From Chrysemys picta bellii (lineage: Eukaryota > Chordata > Testudines > Emydidae): 64,000 nucleotides of DNA. Position 1 is the stretch's first letter. Each line of letters starts with the position of its first letter. The notes beneath the pieces were generated by a model, which did no database searches, had not been told where the DNA came from, and saw only the letters and a program-made list of their open reading frames with translations. This document shows positions 55,038-64,000 of the stretch, piece after piece. The stretch lies in NCBI RefSeq assembly GCF_011386835.1, contig NC_088800.1:54093439-54157438 (forward strand), written 5' to 3'. Position numbers and translations under genes: made by a program.

Positions 55038-57308
55038 CGATGACTATTGTGGAACCTAGTGGAATGTCCACTGGGGAAGTAAGTTGCTGATGGGAAGAAG
55101 AGTCTGTCTGGGCAGGAGCTGGGTGTGGGGCCTTCAGAAAAGGGGCCAGGTCCCCTACTGACCAGCCATTCAAAGCACAAAGTAGGTGTCTTGGTGGGCT
55201 TCCAGCAGCTTCACAAAGGCATAGCTTGCTCGCCCCCCCTCTTCCCCCGGTCCATACCTACCTGCTGAACAGGAGAGTGGCAGTGTTTCAAACAGACGTG
55301 TTTGGTAATGTTGGGTGGACTGTCATATGGGCACCCAATGGCAGAAGTGCCATTTCTACATTGGAGTTAAGTTCTCATAGTTTCTGGTGCTGCAGAAAAA
55401 CAATCCTTTGGGCTAAAATGTCACTGGCTCGTTATTAGCAGAAAGGTGATTTTTGGTGGCCGTTTGCTTGGCCGTTTTGAGGCAGGTAAGCGTGACAGCA
55501 CATTTCCCACCCCCACCCCCCAATTACATTGTCCAGACGCTTTTTTATGCTTAGATGATTCAAAAATGGCTGAATTTGGACGCTTCAGATGCTTCAAAGT
55601 CTGATGAGGACAGGTCTGAAGAGAGAAATAACAAACTTTGGAGCATCTGAAGGATCCCTGTGTGGGATTGTAGCTTATGTGCTTTTGCACTGAGAGGTGA
55701 CAGAATGAGGGCGAAGTAGGGCAAACACAACGCCGGTGCTAAAAAGCAGGGCTTGCTGCTAGCCTGGTCACACCTATGCACTCCCTTCCCAGCCTATGGC
55801 ACAGACAGGATCGACTGTGTTTCATCATTGGCATTCTGCTTGTTTAAGGTATGGATTGGCTTGCTGGAAAGTCACTCTGAAATCGTGACTGTTTTTAGTG
55901 CCATGAGCGCACAAAGTAATTAATTAATTCACACAGTGCAGCCAGCCTCTTCCAAACCCCCAATGGAAAATGCTGACAGCTGTGTAACCAAGGCAGGAGG
56001 AGAGAGTTGCAAAGTTCCTCACCAGCTGAAACCCAACGTTAGGACAGTAGTTCATACCCGGGGGCAGAAGTGTAATGTACAAGTGTCAATGCGGCTGGCT
56101 TTGTGACACAGGCAAAGAAAATGAGAACAGGGCCCCAAGCTTTGGCTTTTCAAAACCGGTTTGCTCCAAGTTACTTCTGTCAGAAAAGGCGCCCAGTAGG
56201 AGGTGGTGGGCTTTGCTGAACTGACCCCCCATCCCATATCCCAGACAAGCGCTAGTGATGGGCAAGCTTCCAAACAGCTTTCACTGACCATGCTCCCCTT
56301 CCCTCAGAAGTGAAATCGTTTTCTGTGGTAGATACACCATTGAAAGATGAGGAGAAGTAGATTGCAGGGAGGACGTCTCCTGACCTCCCTCCTCTCTGCT
56401 GTGATTCTCTGCACCTCCCAGCCATGTGCTAAGTTGAGACTGAGAACTGGCTTTTCTCAGAACCGTTGCTTGGTGCAAGATGGGGGGGGGGTGCCCAGGT
56501 GTGAAGACAGTGGTTCGCCAGTAGCCCCGGACACACTGCTGAAAGCCATTGCATGTGAAGGACTAAAGCCTGCAGGCCTGCTGACTGAGAACGGAATGCT
56601 TCAGAAAGGGCGTGTGCCATAAATTAGCGATCTACTGGACTAGGGGGGTATTTGTTAGATAGGTGGGAAGCCTTGCCTTAGTGCAGGATCCATGTGGGGA
56701 ACTGATGGTAATGATGTGCTAGCTAGTAGTTCACAGAATGATAGCAAGGTCGGGCTGGAAGGGACCTCAAAAAGTCATCAAGTCGAGTCCCTTGGGCGGA
56801 GGCAGGGCCAAGTAAACCTGGACCATCCCTGACAGGTGTTTGTCCAACCTGGTCTCAGAAACCTCCTGTGATGGGGATTCTGCAACCTCCCTTGGAAGCC
56901 TGTTCCAGAGCTTAACTACCCTTATGGATAGAAAGTTTTTCATAACATCTAACCTAAACCTCCTTTGCTGCAGATTAAGCCCATTACATCTTGTCCTACT
57001 TTTAGAGGACATGGAGAACAATTGATCACTGCCTTTTTTATAACAGCCCTTAACATATTTGTGGACAGTTATCTGGACCCAGGTGACAGAATGCACCTGG
57101 CTTTTCGAGGCCCCCTGTTGGAGGCTCTGCAGTCCTACCACACTCCCGGCTCAGGAAGGAACAGTGGAGGTAGGTCCTCCAGGCTTGCCTAGACTAGACA
57201 GGCCTTGGGGAAGCAGCCAATCAGAGCCTAGCAGGCTCAGATAAAAGGAACTGCAGGGTCTGTGCAGATCAGTCCCTGGCTGGGACCAGAGGGGTGAGGA
57301 AGGGGGCT

Positions 57309-57309
57309 C

Positions 57310-57340
<31 letters not shown>

Positions 57341-57341
57341 C
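57309..57341. repeat. (GGCT)n microsatellite
   Basis: Seven to eight GGCT units inside the solo LTR. The other LTR of this family (29550-30284) lacks the run, so it expanded after insertion or in this lineage. Confidence 0.9.
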
Positions 57342-57758
57342 AGGAGCTGGACGTGTTGTGTTTACTTAAACTGGGAGAAAGGGGACTGGAGAACTGTAAC
57401 CCTAAGGTAAGGGGAAGATAAAGGGACCGGGTGGGAAGAGGCTCAGGGCGGTAGCAGCAGAGGATTGCAGTGAGCGGTGCGTGGCTGCTGTGTGTAGGGT
57501 CACTGGGTTGGCACCCACTGTGGCTGGTGGGCTGAGTTCCCCATGCCCACTGACAAAGTGGCCTAAGCCCTGAGAAAGGGACAAGGCTTGTTTAGAAGCC
57601 CGAGCAAAGGGCTGGATTTAAAGGGGCCAAGATGGGGCTGAAGACCAAGTGAGGGCCAACAGATTTCCTGGACTTCTGCTACCTTGGAAGGGCTCCATTT
57701 TTGATTGTGTGATTTGGCCAGAGGGCTGAGCCATTGGTGAGGTCAGCAACCTATAGGA

Positions 57759-57978
57759 CCAGGGTTCTCAAACTGGGGGTTGAGATGCCTCAGGGGGTCA
57801 TGAGGTTATTACATGGGGGGTTGCAAGCTGTCAGCCTCCTCCCCAAACCCCGCTTTGCATCCACCATTTATAATGGTGTTAAATATATTAAAAAAGTGTT
57901 TTTAATTTATAAGGGGGGTTGCACTCAGAGGCTTGCTATGTGAAAGGGGTCACCAGTATAAAAGTTTGAGAACTACTG
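57759..57978. mobile_element. hAT miniature element inside the solo LTR, perfect 8-bp TSD
   Basis: CTATAGGA flanks it at 57751-57758 and 57979-57986. The ends CCAGGGTTCTCAAACTGG and AAAGTTTGAGAACTACTG are inverted repeats. 220 bp. Confidence 0.93.
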
Positions 57979-60900
57979 CTATAGGAAGTGCCGGGAGCAG
58001 GAAAAAGACTGCAGCACTACAACCACCCACTAGGAGGCGCTCAAGAGGTGAGTGCTGCCCTGTCACATCCCGCTCAGTCTTTTTTTTTGTCTCAAGAATA
58101 AACATGCTCAGTTTTTTTTATAACATTTCCTCATAGGTCAGGTTTTCAAAACCTTTGATAATTTTTGTTGCTCTCCTGTGGACTGTCTCCAATCTGTTCA
58201 CATCTTTCCTAAAGTGTGGTGCCCAGAACAGGACACAGGACTCCAGCTGAGGCCTCGCCAATGCTGAGTACAGCAGGACAATTACCTCCCGTGTCTTACA
58301 TACAACACTATTAATACACCCCAGACTGCTATTAGCCTTTTGCATCTGCATCACACTGCTGATTCATATTCCGCTTATGATCCACTATAACCCTGAGATC
58401 CTTTTCAGCAGTGCTACCACCTAGCTAGTGATTCCCCATTTTGCAGCTGTGCCTTTGATTTTTCCTTCCTAAGTGAAGTACTTTGCACTTGTCTTTCACA
58501 CCAGAGAAATAGGAAACCAAGATTCAAGAGGCAGCAGTTCGCGTCTGCCTGCTGCCGTGCTGAAAATATTCCGCATAGGAAAATCCTCCGCCCCAGTGCA
58601 GCTGCCTCTGGGCTGGGGGGCGGCAGCTTGCTCCTGCACAGCAAGCTGTGGGCACTCTAGCTGGGGCGTCGTGGGGGAGGGGAAATGTTAATGGCCATAC
58701 TGAGTGGGCCGACTGCAGTCTGGCTTTGGGGCCTGGACGGGAGGAGGAGCCCTTCCTAGAGTGCGGTGCCTGCAGTGGGGCTGCCTTCCTGCACTCTGCA
58801 GGGCAAATGTGGCACATGGGCTCCTGTAGGGTGGCTCATCTCCAGGGCTTCTGGGAGCGAGGACACCCCCAGCTCTAGCTGGGCTGCAGGGATGGAGCAG
58901 GGAATCCCTTGCAGTGAGTGCAGGGAGGCTGCCAGCCTCCGCTCTCACAGCTCCCCCTGCTGGTGCCCAGCCTGGGTGCAGGAGGCGGCAGCAGCAGCTG
59001 GCTGGGGGCAAGGGATTGCAGGGGGGAGCAGGCGGAGGGAGGCAAATGGGAAGCCAGGGCAGAATGGTGGAGGCTGATCCAGCCCTGCCTCTCCCCTGGC
59101 TGCTTCAGACTTTCCTGTCCTCCTCCTGCCCCCAACCAGACCCCGGCTCCCTCCCCCACAGTCTGCCCCAGCCCCTCTCTGCACCTGCATGGAATGCTCT
59201 GCCTGCACCTCGTCGCTGAACTGTCCCCTGTGCTTCCGCCAGCTACGCCCTGCGGCGAGGGCAGCAGGGAGCTGGGCCATCTGTGCTCACTACCCCAGCC
59301 GTGGCACGGCCCCTTGTGCAGGGAGCCAATTGGGCTTTGCCCCCAAGCTCAGCTCTGGGCATGTAGGACACCCCACTGACCCCGTGGAGGAGAACGGGTT
59401 TGCTTGTCAGTCAGGGAAAGCCCCTGCTTGAGGAGAGCCCCAGTGACTGCATCAGCAGCAGGGTGGGCGGGTGGGTCTGAAGTGCTGAACTTGCCCTAGC
59501 CACCGAGTTTCCTGGCTCCATTTGGCTGCCAGCTGGGATCCATGCTCTGCATGGGGGAGAGGGGGTATAATTGGCCTTGAGCAAGGCCACGAAATGGAGC
59601 TGTCACCGCCCAAACCTCACGCCTGCATGGAGAGCTATTTTGGGGAGATGGGCCCAGCATTAAATCATTCACACCTTCCAGTCCGCTGGCCACCTGGACA
59701 GGCCCCTCCCCGAGGCAGGGCAGGAAACGACAGCAAGGGGACACACACAAGGGCTCTCTGCTTCTACACTCCTTATTTTAACCCCTTACTTGCTGCTGGC
59801 GCCTGTGGGTGTGTCAGGGCCAGCTGCAGCCCCCCTTGATGCGATGAATGGAACATTGGGGCTCAGCTGGCTGGAGGGCAGCTCCCAGCTGTGTCACTTG
59901 GCACCATCAGTCAAAAGGGCTTAAGCTTGACACTCGTATTAACTGGAGAAAGCATCGCGAATTCTGATGGGAAGGAATGCTCCTGAGCACCTGATCCGCC
60001 TCCGAACTGGAGCCTGGACAGCAGAGAGTTCAGGAAAGCCTGAGACTGCATATGCGCCTCCTCAAATTCAAGCCATGTTTGCAGACTGTCAGAGCCTTCT
60101 CCCAATGGGTACTAGTGCAGACGATTGCCCAGCCCGAGGGAGCTGCTCCCCATCTGACCCCAGCACAGGCTCCAGGACCCCAGCCCAAGGGAGCTCCCTC
60201 CCCGTCCAATCTCATGCAGACACTGTTAGTGAATGCTTTCCATGAATTCTTGGTATGTCTGTGACTCCAAATCCCTGAGCTCTCACTGCTCTGGCAGTTA
60301 GTCGAGGACAGTGGTGCCCAAATTTCTCCTGTCACACCTGTCCCTTACCAGTATGGAATCTGTGGCTTCCTCAATTACTGCACAGCCAAGGCTGAAGGCG
60401 GAGCTGAGCTGGGGGTGGAGCTGAGCTGGGGGTGGAGCAGAGCTGGGTGGCGCTCCCTCCCCACCCCTCTGTGGGGACTGGCCCTGGCCCTGCCAAGCTC
60501 CCCACACCACCCCAAAACATTCCTCTGTGCTCCCCTAGTGGGGAAGTCCCACAGTTTGGGGAGCACTGGGTGTGGAGCACAGGACTTTTGTAGAGCTCTG
60601 GCTCTGGAGAGGGAGTTTGTCATTCTGATCACTATGCAGAGCGTCACTGCCACTGACAGATAAGAGGAGCGGATGGTTTATTTAAGTTGGAATCTGCTAA
60701 TTCCCAGTGCATCTGATGAGACCTTAGCTTGGACCCCTCCAGCCCTGGAAGCTTTGCTCTGTCTGCCTTCAGCCTTGTGCATCATGGCTCACCTCCGTTG
60801 GGGAGTGGGCAGAGAGGGCTCAGAACCTGATGGTACAGCACCAGGATACTGTGCTGATAGGATCTTTGCAGATGTTGTTGAGCTATAAAGATGGATTAGC

Positions 60901-61133
60901 TAGAAAGGAGCATTGCAGCAGCAGCAGGATGCAGATGGTACCTTTCCCGGGGCTCGCTGCATCCCTGTAGTTCACTGACTGCCCTGCTGTCATGGCTCGT
61001 GGAGGGCAGAGTTTAATAAGAACGGACTCTGATTTTTCATGTGCTTTCCTACATTCATCTTAGAGGCACAAGGGAAGGAAGCTGTCACCCCTCCCCAAAG
61101 CAGTGCTGAGAGCGGAGAGGCAAATGCGCCTGA

Positions 61134-61388
61134 GGCCAGGTCTACACTAAAAAGCTGGATCGACGCAGCTACGTCGCTCAGGGGTGTGAAAAATCCACAC
61201 CCTTGAGTGACATTGTTAAACTGACGTAACCCTTGGAGTAGACAGCACTAGAATTTTTTCATCAATCTAGCTCCTAGCTCTTGTGGATTAATTCTAGCGA
61301 CAGGAGAATCCCTCGCCTCGCTGTAGTGAGTGTCTACACTGAAGCGTACAGTAGTACAGCTGCAGGGTGTCTAGTGAAGACATGGCCA
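61134..61388. mobile_element. Miniature DNA transposon (GGCCAGGTCTACACTA ends)
   Basis: The left end GGCCAGGTCTACACTAAAAA and right end TAGTGAAGACATGGCC are imperfect inverted repeats. The interior (GATCGACGCAGCTACGTCGC, AATCCACACCCTTGAGTGAC) is a familiar abundant turtle family. The flanks give no clear 8-bp duplication, so the superfamily is uncertain. Confidence 0.75.
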
Positions 61389-61673
61389 TAGGAATTTTTG
61401 TTTTGTTCTATTTCCCCCTTCTCCGCTCAGCATGAGGTAAAATTCCCACCAGCTCAACACCTTCCACCTGATCTTTCCTTCCAGAACAGATCTGTGTTTG
61501 TAACCGCCTGCTTTAGTCACCACGAGAGCATATTCATTGAAATGGAACCTCCCACAACTCCGGCCCATATCCAGTCTGCCCTGTGCTTCATTGTACCACT
61601 GTCCTACTCCATTCTCAGCCAGTGCATTTCAGGCCTGATCAGCAGCTCCCCCTCCTATATCAGTGTCACGGAG

Positions 61674-62121
61674 CATTGGGGGACTCAGGGCCCTGCACCC
61701 CCGGCTTCCTGCGATTCACCATGACTCTCAGCCAGCCAGTAAAGCAGAAGGTTTATTTGGATGACAGGAATACAGTCCAAGACAGGTCTTGCAGGCACAG
61801 ACAACAGGGACCCCCTCAGTTAGGTCCATCTTGGGGTCCCAGGGCATCCCAGCCCCCCTTGGGAGGTCAGAGCAATCTCTGCCTCCCCACCATCTCACCA
61901 CCCAGCTTCCAAGACTCTGCCTTCAGCGACCCCTCCCACAGCCTTTGTTCAGTTTCCCGGGCCAAGGTATCACCTGGCCTTCAACCCCTTCCTGGGTTCT
62001 CATGTTACACACTCAGTTATGCGCCTTCGGGCAGACTCCCATCCCGCAATGCAGACTATCCCAGCCACACTCCCCTGTCAGCATTCACAGACCACAGTAA
62101 GAACAGTCCCAGTTCATCACA
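61674..62121 (-). repeat. 3' LTR of the second Gypsy element
   Basis: Read on the minus strand it starts TGTGATGAACTGGGACTG directly after the purine tract and ends AATGCTCCGTGACA. 448 bp with TG...CA ends. Confidence 0.75.
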
Positions 62122-62135
62122 TCTCCCCCCTTCGA
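62122..62135 (-). promoter_or_regulatory. Polypurine tract of the second Gypsy element
   Basis: On the minus strand GAAGGGGGGAGA abuts the LTR start, the plus-strand priming site. Confidence 0.75.
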
Positions 62136-62185
62136 GACCGAACTGAGCAGGGTCACTTTAGCCAGTGACCCGGGGAAGTTCGAAC

Positions 62186-63061
62186 CTACCCCCGTTCCCA
62201 TGGATGCCCCCGCATCCCTCTCATTCCTTGGTGAGAATTACACCAGGCCCCTCCAGTTTCACGCCCCCCCTTAGGTCGGGGGTGCTTGATGGCACTCGCA
62301 GTTCGCATGTGGGAAGGTTTATGCGGCCCATGCCCTTTCCCCACCCCCATACCTCTGGGGCTCCAACTGGGCTGTGGTCTTCTCCCAGCGCTCCAGTCTG
62401 GAGGTCTGTGCTTTGGGCTCTCTTGGTTTAGAGCCGCCCTTTTAACCTTGGCCACCCTCCAGAAAGGATCCTTTATGCTGGGCAAGGGTCCTAAAGCTGT
62501 TTTCCCCTTGTCCCGGGCCTTCCTCCCCCTCTGACAGGGGTCACAGGATCCGCAGTACTGTCGGACAGTAACAAAGACCCCAGGCCAGTAAAAGCTCCGC
62601 AGCAGCCTCTGCTGGGTACGCCAGGTTCCCTGGTGCCCTGAGAGGGGAATGTCATGGGCCCGGCACAGCAGCTGGCGGCGATACTTCTGGGGTACCACCA
62701 GCTGCCTCCTGATCCCCCCTGACTCCATTTTCCCTGGGGGAGCCCATTCTCGGTACAGGAACCCCTTCTCCCACAGGAACCTTTTCCGGCCACCTCGTCC
62801 CATGGTCTGTACCGCATTGAGGTCGGCCAGGTCCCTTATCTTCCGCAAGGAGGGATCTCTCTGCAACTCGGCCTGGAACTCAGCAGCTGGGACAGGGATG
62901 GCCACCTGCTCTTTCTCGCCTGCTGGGTCTGAAGCTGCAGCCTCCCTGAGCCGTGTCCCTGGGTGTTCCCTCCCCACCAGGTTAGGGTCCTGCGCCTCAG
63001 GCAAGGCACCCCCCCCAAGGTCAGGGCGCAGTGCCCCTCGCCGGCTCTGACTGCGGGTCAC
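62186..63061 (-). pseudogene. pol: pol remnant: integrase zinc-binding part, then deletion junction
   Basis: A long open stretch on the minus strand. Residues 70-200 read RDPSLRKIRDLAD, FLWEKGFLYREW, LVVPQKYRRQLLCRAHD, SGHQGTW, SFYWPGV and YCGSCDPCQRG. This is the usual N-terminal integrase layout, with the histidines at residues 136 and 143 and cysteines at 173 and 176. After about residue 200 (near 62460) homology ends where the DDE core should begin, and the remaining 90 residues are basic, low-complexity and unlike pol. The GTG at 63061 is only the edge of the open stretch. The frame joins the protease by a one-base shift. Not functional. Confidence 0.8.
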
Positions 63062-63531
63062 AACCAGTGCCCTTTGGGGGTTGCTTGGCCAGTTCTCCAG
63101 GTCCCCCCCATCAATACCTCAGTGGGCAAATACGGGTGTACCCCCACATCCTTGGGGCCCTCCTTGGCCCCCCACTTCAGGTGTACCCTTGCCACGGGCA
63201 CTTTGACTGGTGTTCCGCCCACCCCCGTCAGGGTCAGGTAGGTGTTGGGCACCACCTGATCTGGGGCCACCACCTCGGGCCGGGCCAGCGTCACCTCTGC
63301 GCCCGTATCCCAGTATCCATTGACCTTCCTCCCATCCACCTCCACGGGAACAAGGTACTCTCTCCGGAGGGACAGCCCCGCGTCCACCGTATAAACCAAA
63401 AACCCTGAGTCTGGAGCATCCAGCCCCCTAGAGGAGCTGGCCTGGGGCCCTTCTCTCTCTTGAGCAGTTGATAAGCTGCCAGCCCCTCTTGCGTGAGAAG
63501 CCTGCCCCTCGTCCGTCTGGGCCTCTACCAA
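63058..63531 (-). pseudogene. pol: pol: aspartic protease domain of the second element
   Basis: It contains NGYWDTGAEVTLARPEVV with the catalytic D-T-G at residues 75-77, then a beta-rich stretch (YLTLTGVGGTPVKVPVARVH) and LPTEVLMGG, which stands where retroviral proteases have their ILG region. It is in the same frame as gag through a single TAG (63583-63585) and ends at TGA 63058-63060, overlapping the next frame by one base. Confidence 0.8.
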
Positions 63532-63582
63532 GTTAACCCGGTGCGGGTTCGGTCTGTTCAGTCCGTCCTTGAGCTTGGGGCA

Positions 63583-64000
63583 CTAGGCCCGAACGTGGCC
63601 TCTTCGGCCGCAGTAATAGCAGCTCATGTCCCGTGGGTCCCCTCGAGCCGGTCGGTTGTCCCTGACGCTGGGCATTCCCCGTGGGAGGGGATTCCCCATA
63701 TTCCCCCTTTTAGAGGTCCCAGGGTGACTCTCTCTCTGCATCGCGGCGGGCCTGTTCCTTTGGGGCTCCTCCCTGCCACCCCCTGACCGGCTCTTTACAA
63801 ACTCATCGGCCAGCCGCCCTGCGTGTCGCGGGTTCTCTGGCTTTCTGTCCACCAACCACAGCCTCAGGTCGGATGGGCACCGCTCATACAGTTGCTCCAG
63901 TACCAGCAGTTTAATCAGGTCCTCCTTCGTCTGGGCCTCATCAGCCCACTTGCTGGCGTATCTTTCCATGCGGACGGCTAGTTGCAGATATGAGATCTCA
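63583..64000 (-). pseudogene. gag: gag 3' part of the second element: SCAN-like region and CCHC knuckle
   Basis: The frame enters from beyond the right edge. Minus-strand 63969-63796 reads KEDLIKLLVLEQLYERCP, DLRLWLVDRKPE and ADEFVKSR, strikingly like the second half of a SCAN domain (KE-x-I-x-x-LLVLEQF ... LP ... W-V-x-x-x-x-P). A basic, asparagine- and arginine-rich linker follows, then CYYCGRRGHVRA (knuckle 63621-63580). Within the knuckle, the residue before the last cysteine is a TAG stop (63583-63585). The SCAN-like fold would be the capsid C-terminal domain. Confidence 0.85.

Larger units (their letters stand above)
57074..58065 (+). mobile_element. Solo LTR (Gypsy-type) inserted in CR1
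   Basis: It shares order and motifs with 29550-30284: CAGCCAATCAGAG, GATAAAAGGAACTGCAGGG (promoter-like), GGGTTGGCACCC, and CAAGAGGTGAGTGCTGCCC near the TGTCA end. It is itself interrupted by a hAT miniature element (57759-57978). The ends are approximate and no clean duplication was found. Confidence 0.65.
56728..58515 (-). mobile_element. CR1 LINE 3' portion, split by a solo LTR
   Basis: On the minus strand 57082-56767 encodes VVKLWNRLPREVAESPSQEV and LDKHLSGM. 58354-58118 encodes LARPQLESCVLFWAPHFRKD and RRATKIIKGFENL, the upstream part of the same ORF2 C-terminus. CR1 sequence stops near 57073 and resumes near 58068, showing the later LTR insertion. Confidence 0.9.
47298..61673 (+). other. 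SRL: SRL intron 1 (to window edge), repeat-bearing
   Basis: No later SRL exon was recognised. The intron holds CR1, mariner, hAT and LTR copies listed separately. Stretches 47298-50669, 53272-54984, 55038-56727 and 58516-61130 show nothing I can name. The longest chance frame (48544-49335, 263 codons) is GC-rich and overlapped on the other strand. Confidence 0.6.
61674..64000 (-). mobile_element. Second Gmr1-like Gypsy element, internally deleted, 5' end off the window
   Basis: On the minus strand, from the right edge: gag with SCAN-like region and zinc knuckle, protease, then the zinc-binding part of integrase. Then there is a jump to short non-conserved sequence, a polypurine tract and an LTR. 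Integrase directly after protease marks the same group as the element at 10954-16844. Reverse transcriptase, RNase H and most of integrase are absent, so this is a deletion derivative. Its 5' LTR lies beyond 64000. Confidence 0.85.

Noticed and set aside
1..64000. tRNA, rRNA or CRISPR features
   Set aside because: I found no cloverleaf with proper A/B boxes outside SINEs, no rRNA-like sequence, and no regular spacer-repeat array; the minisatellites have no spacers.

Overview
The window is vertebrate nuclear DNA, most likely from a turtle (a crocodilian is less likely). This rests on spliced genes with long introns, CR1-type LINE fragments with the turtle/bird 3' end, and a dense set of chelonian-type hAT miniature elements, Penelope-like fragments and Ty3/Gypsy elements. 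No bacterial operon, tRNA, rRNA or CRISPR array is visible. Most open reading frames longer than 60 codons are chance frames in GC-rich intron or repeat DNA.

Two host genes are supported, both on the + strand. The last two coding exons of TFAP4 (transcription factor AP-4) are at 5249-5407 and 6492-6686, followed by a 1.3-kb 3' UTR and an AATAAA signal at 8003-8008. The TATA promoter and signal-peptide exon of what is most likely SRL (sarcalumenin) are at 47184-47297. TFAP4 followed by SRL on the same strand is the order known in human, which supports the assignment. Everything from 47298 to the right edge would be SRL intron 1. Everything from 1 to 5248 is TFAP4 intron.

The roughly 39 kb between the genes and both introns are an archive of mobile DNA. 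The main element is a complete but dead LTR retrotransposon (10954-16844). It has 679-bp and 662-bp LTRs, a tRNA-Leu-type primer site, a polypurine tract, and the domain order gag-protease-integrase-reverse transcriptase-RNase H. Integrase before reverse transcriptase marks the Gmr1-like branch of Ty3/Gypsy. Its gag has a region that reads like a SCAN domain. A second element with the same kind of gag-PR-IN start, largely deleted inside, lies on the minus strand at 61674 to the right edge.

Other well-supported elements, many with intact target-site duplications (TSDs), are as follows. Two Penelope-like fragments (3370-3884; 30316-30539) carry a hammerhead-ribozyme-like core; the second is a perfect 91-bp palindrome. 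A composite hAT element (36349-37540) has two transposase C-terminal halves fused head to head. Three hAT miniature elements share a TAGGGTKACC end (32719-32841, 39092-39580, 44919-45672). Two more have a CAGGRCCGGCTC end (33798-34173, 35758-35998). Several insertions are nested: Gypsy in a mariner-like element, hAT in CR1, and hAT in a solo LTR in CR1. Two minisatellites and an LTR-like block lie 0.4-1.5 kb upstream of the SRL promoter.
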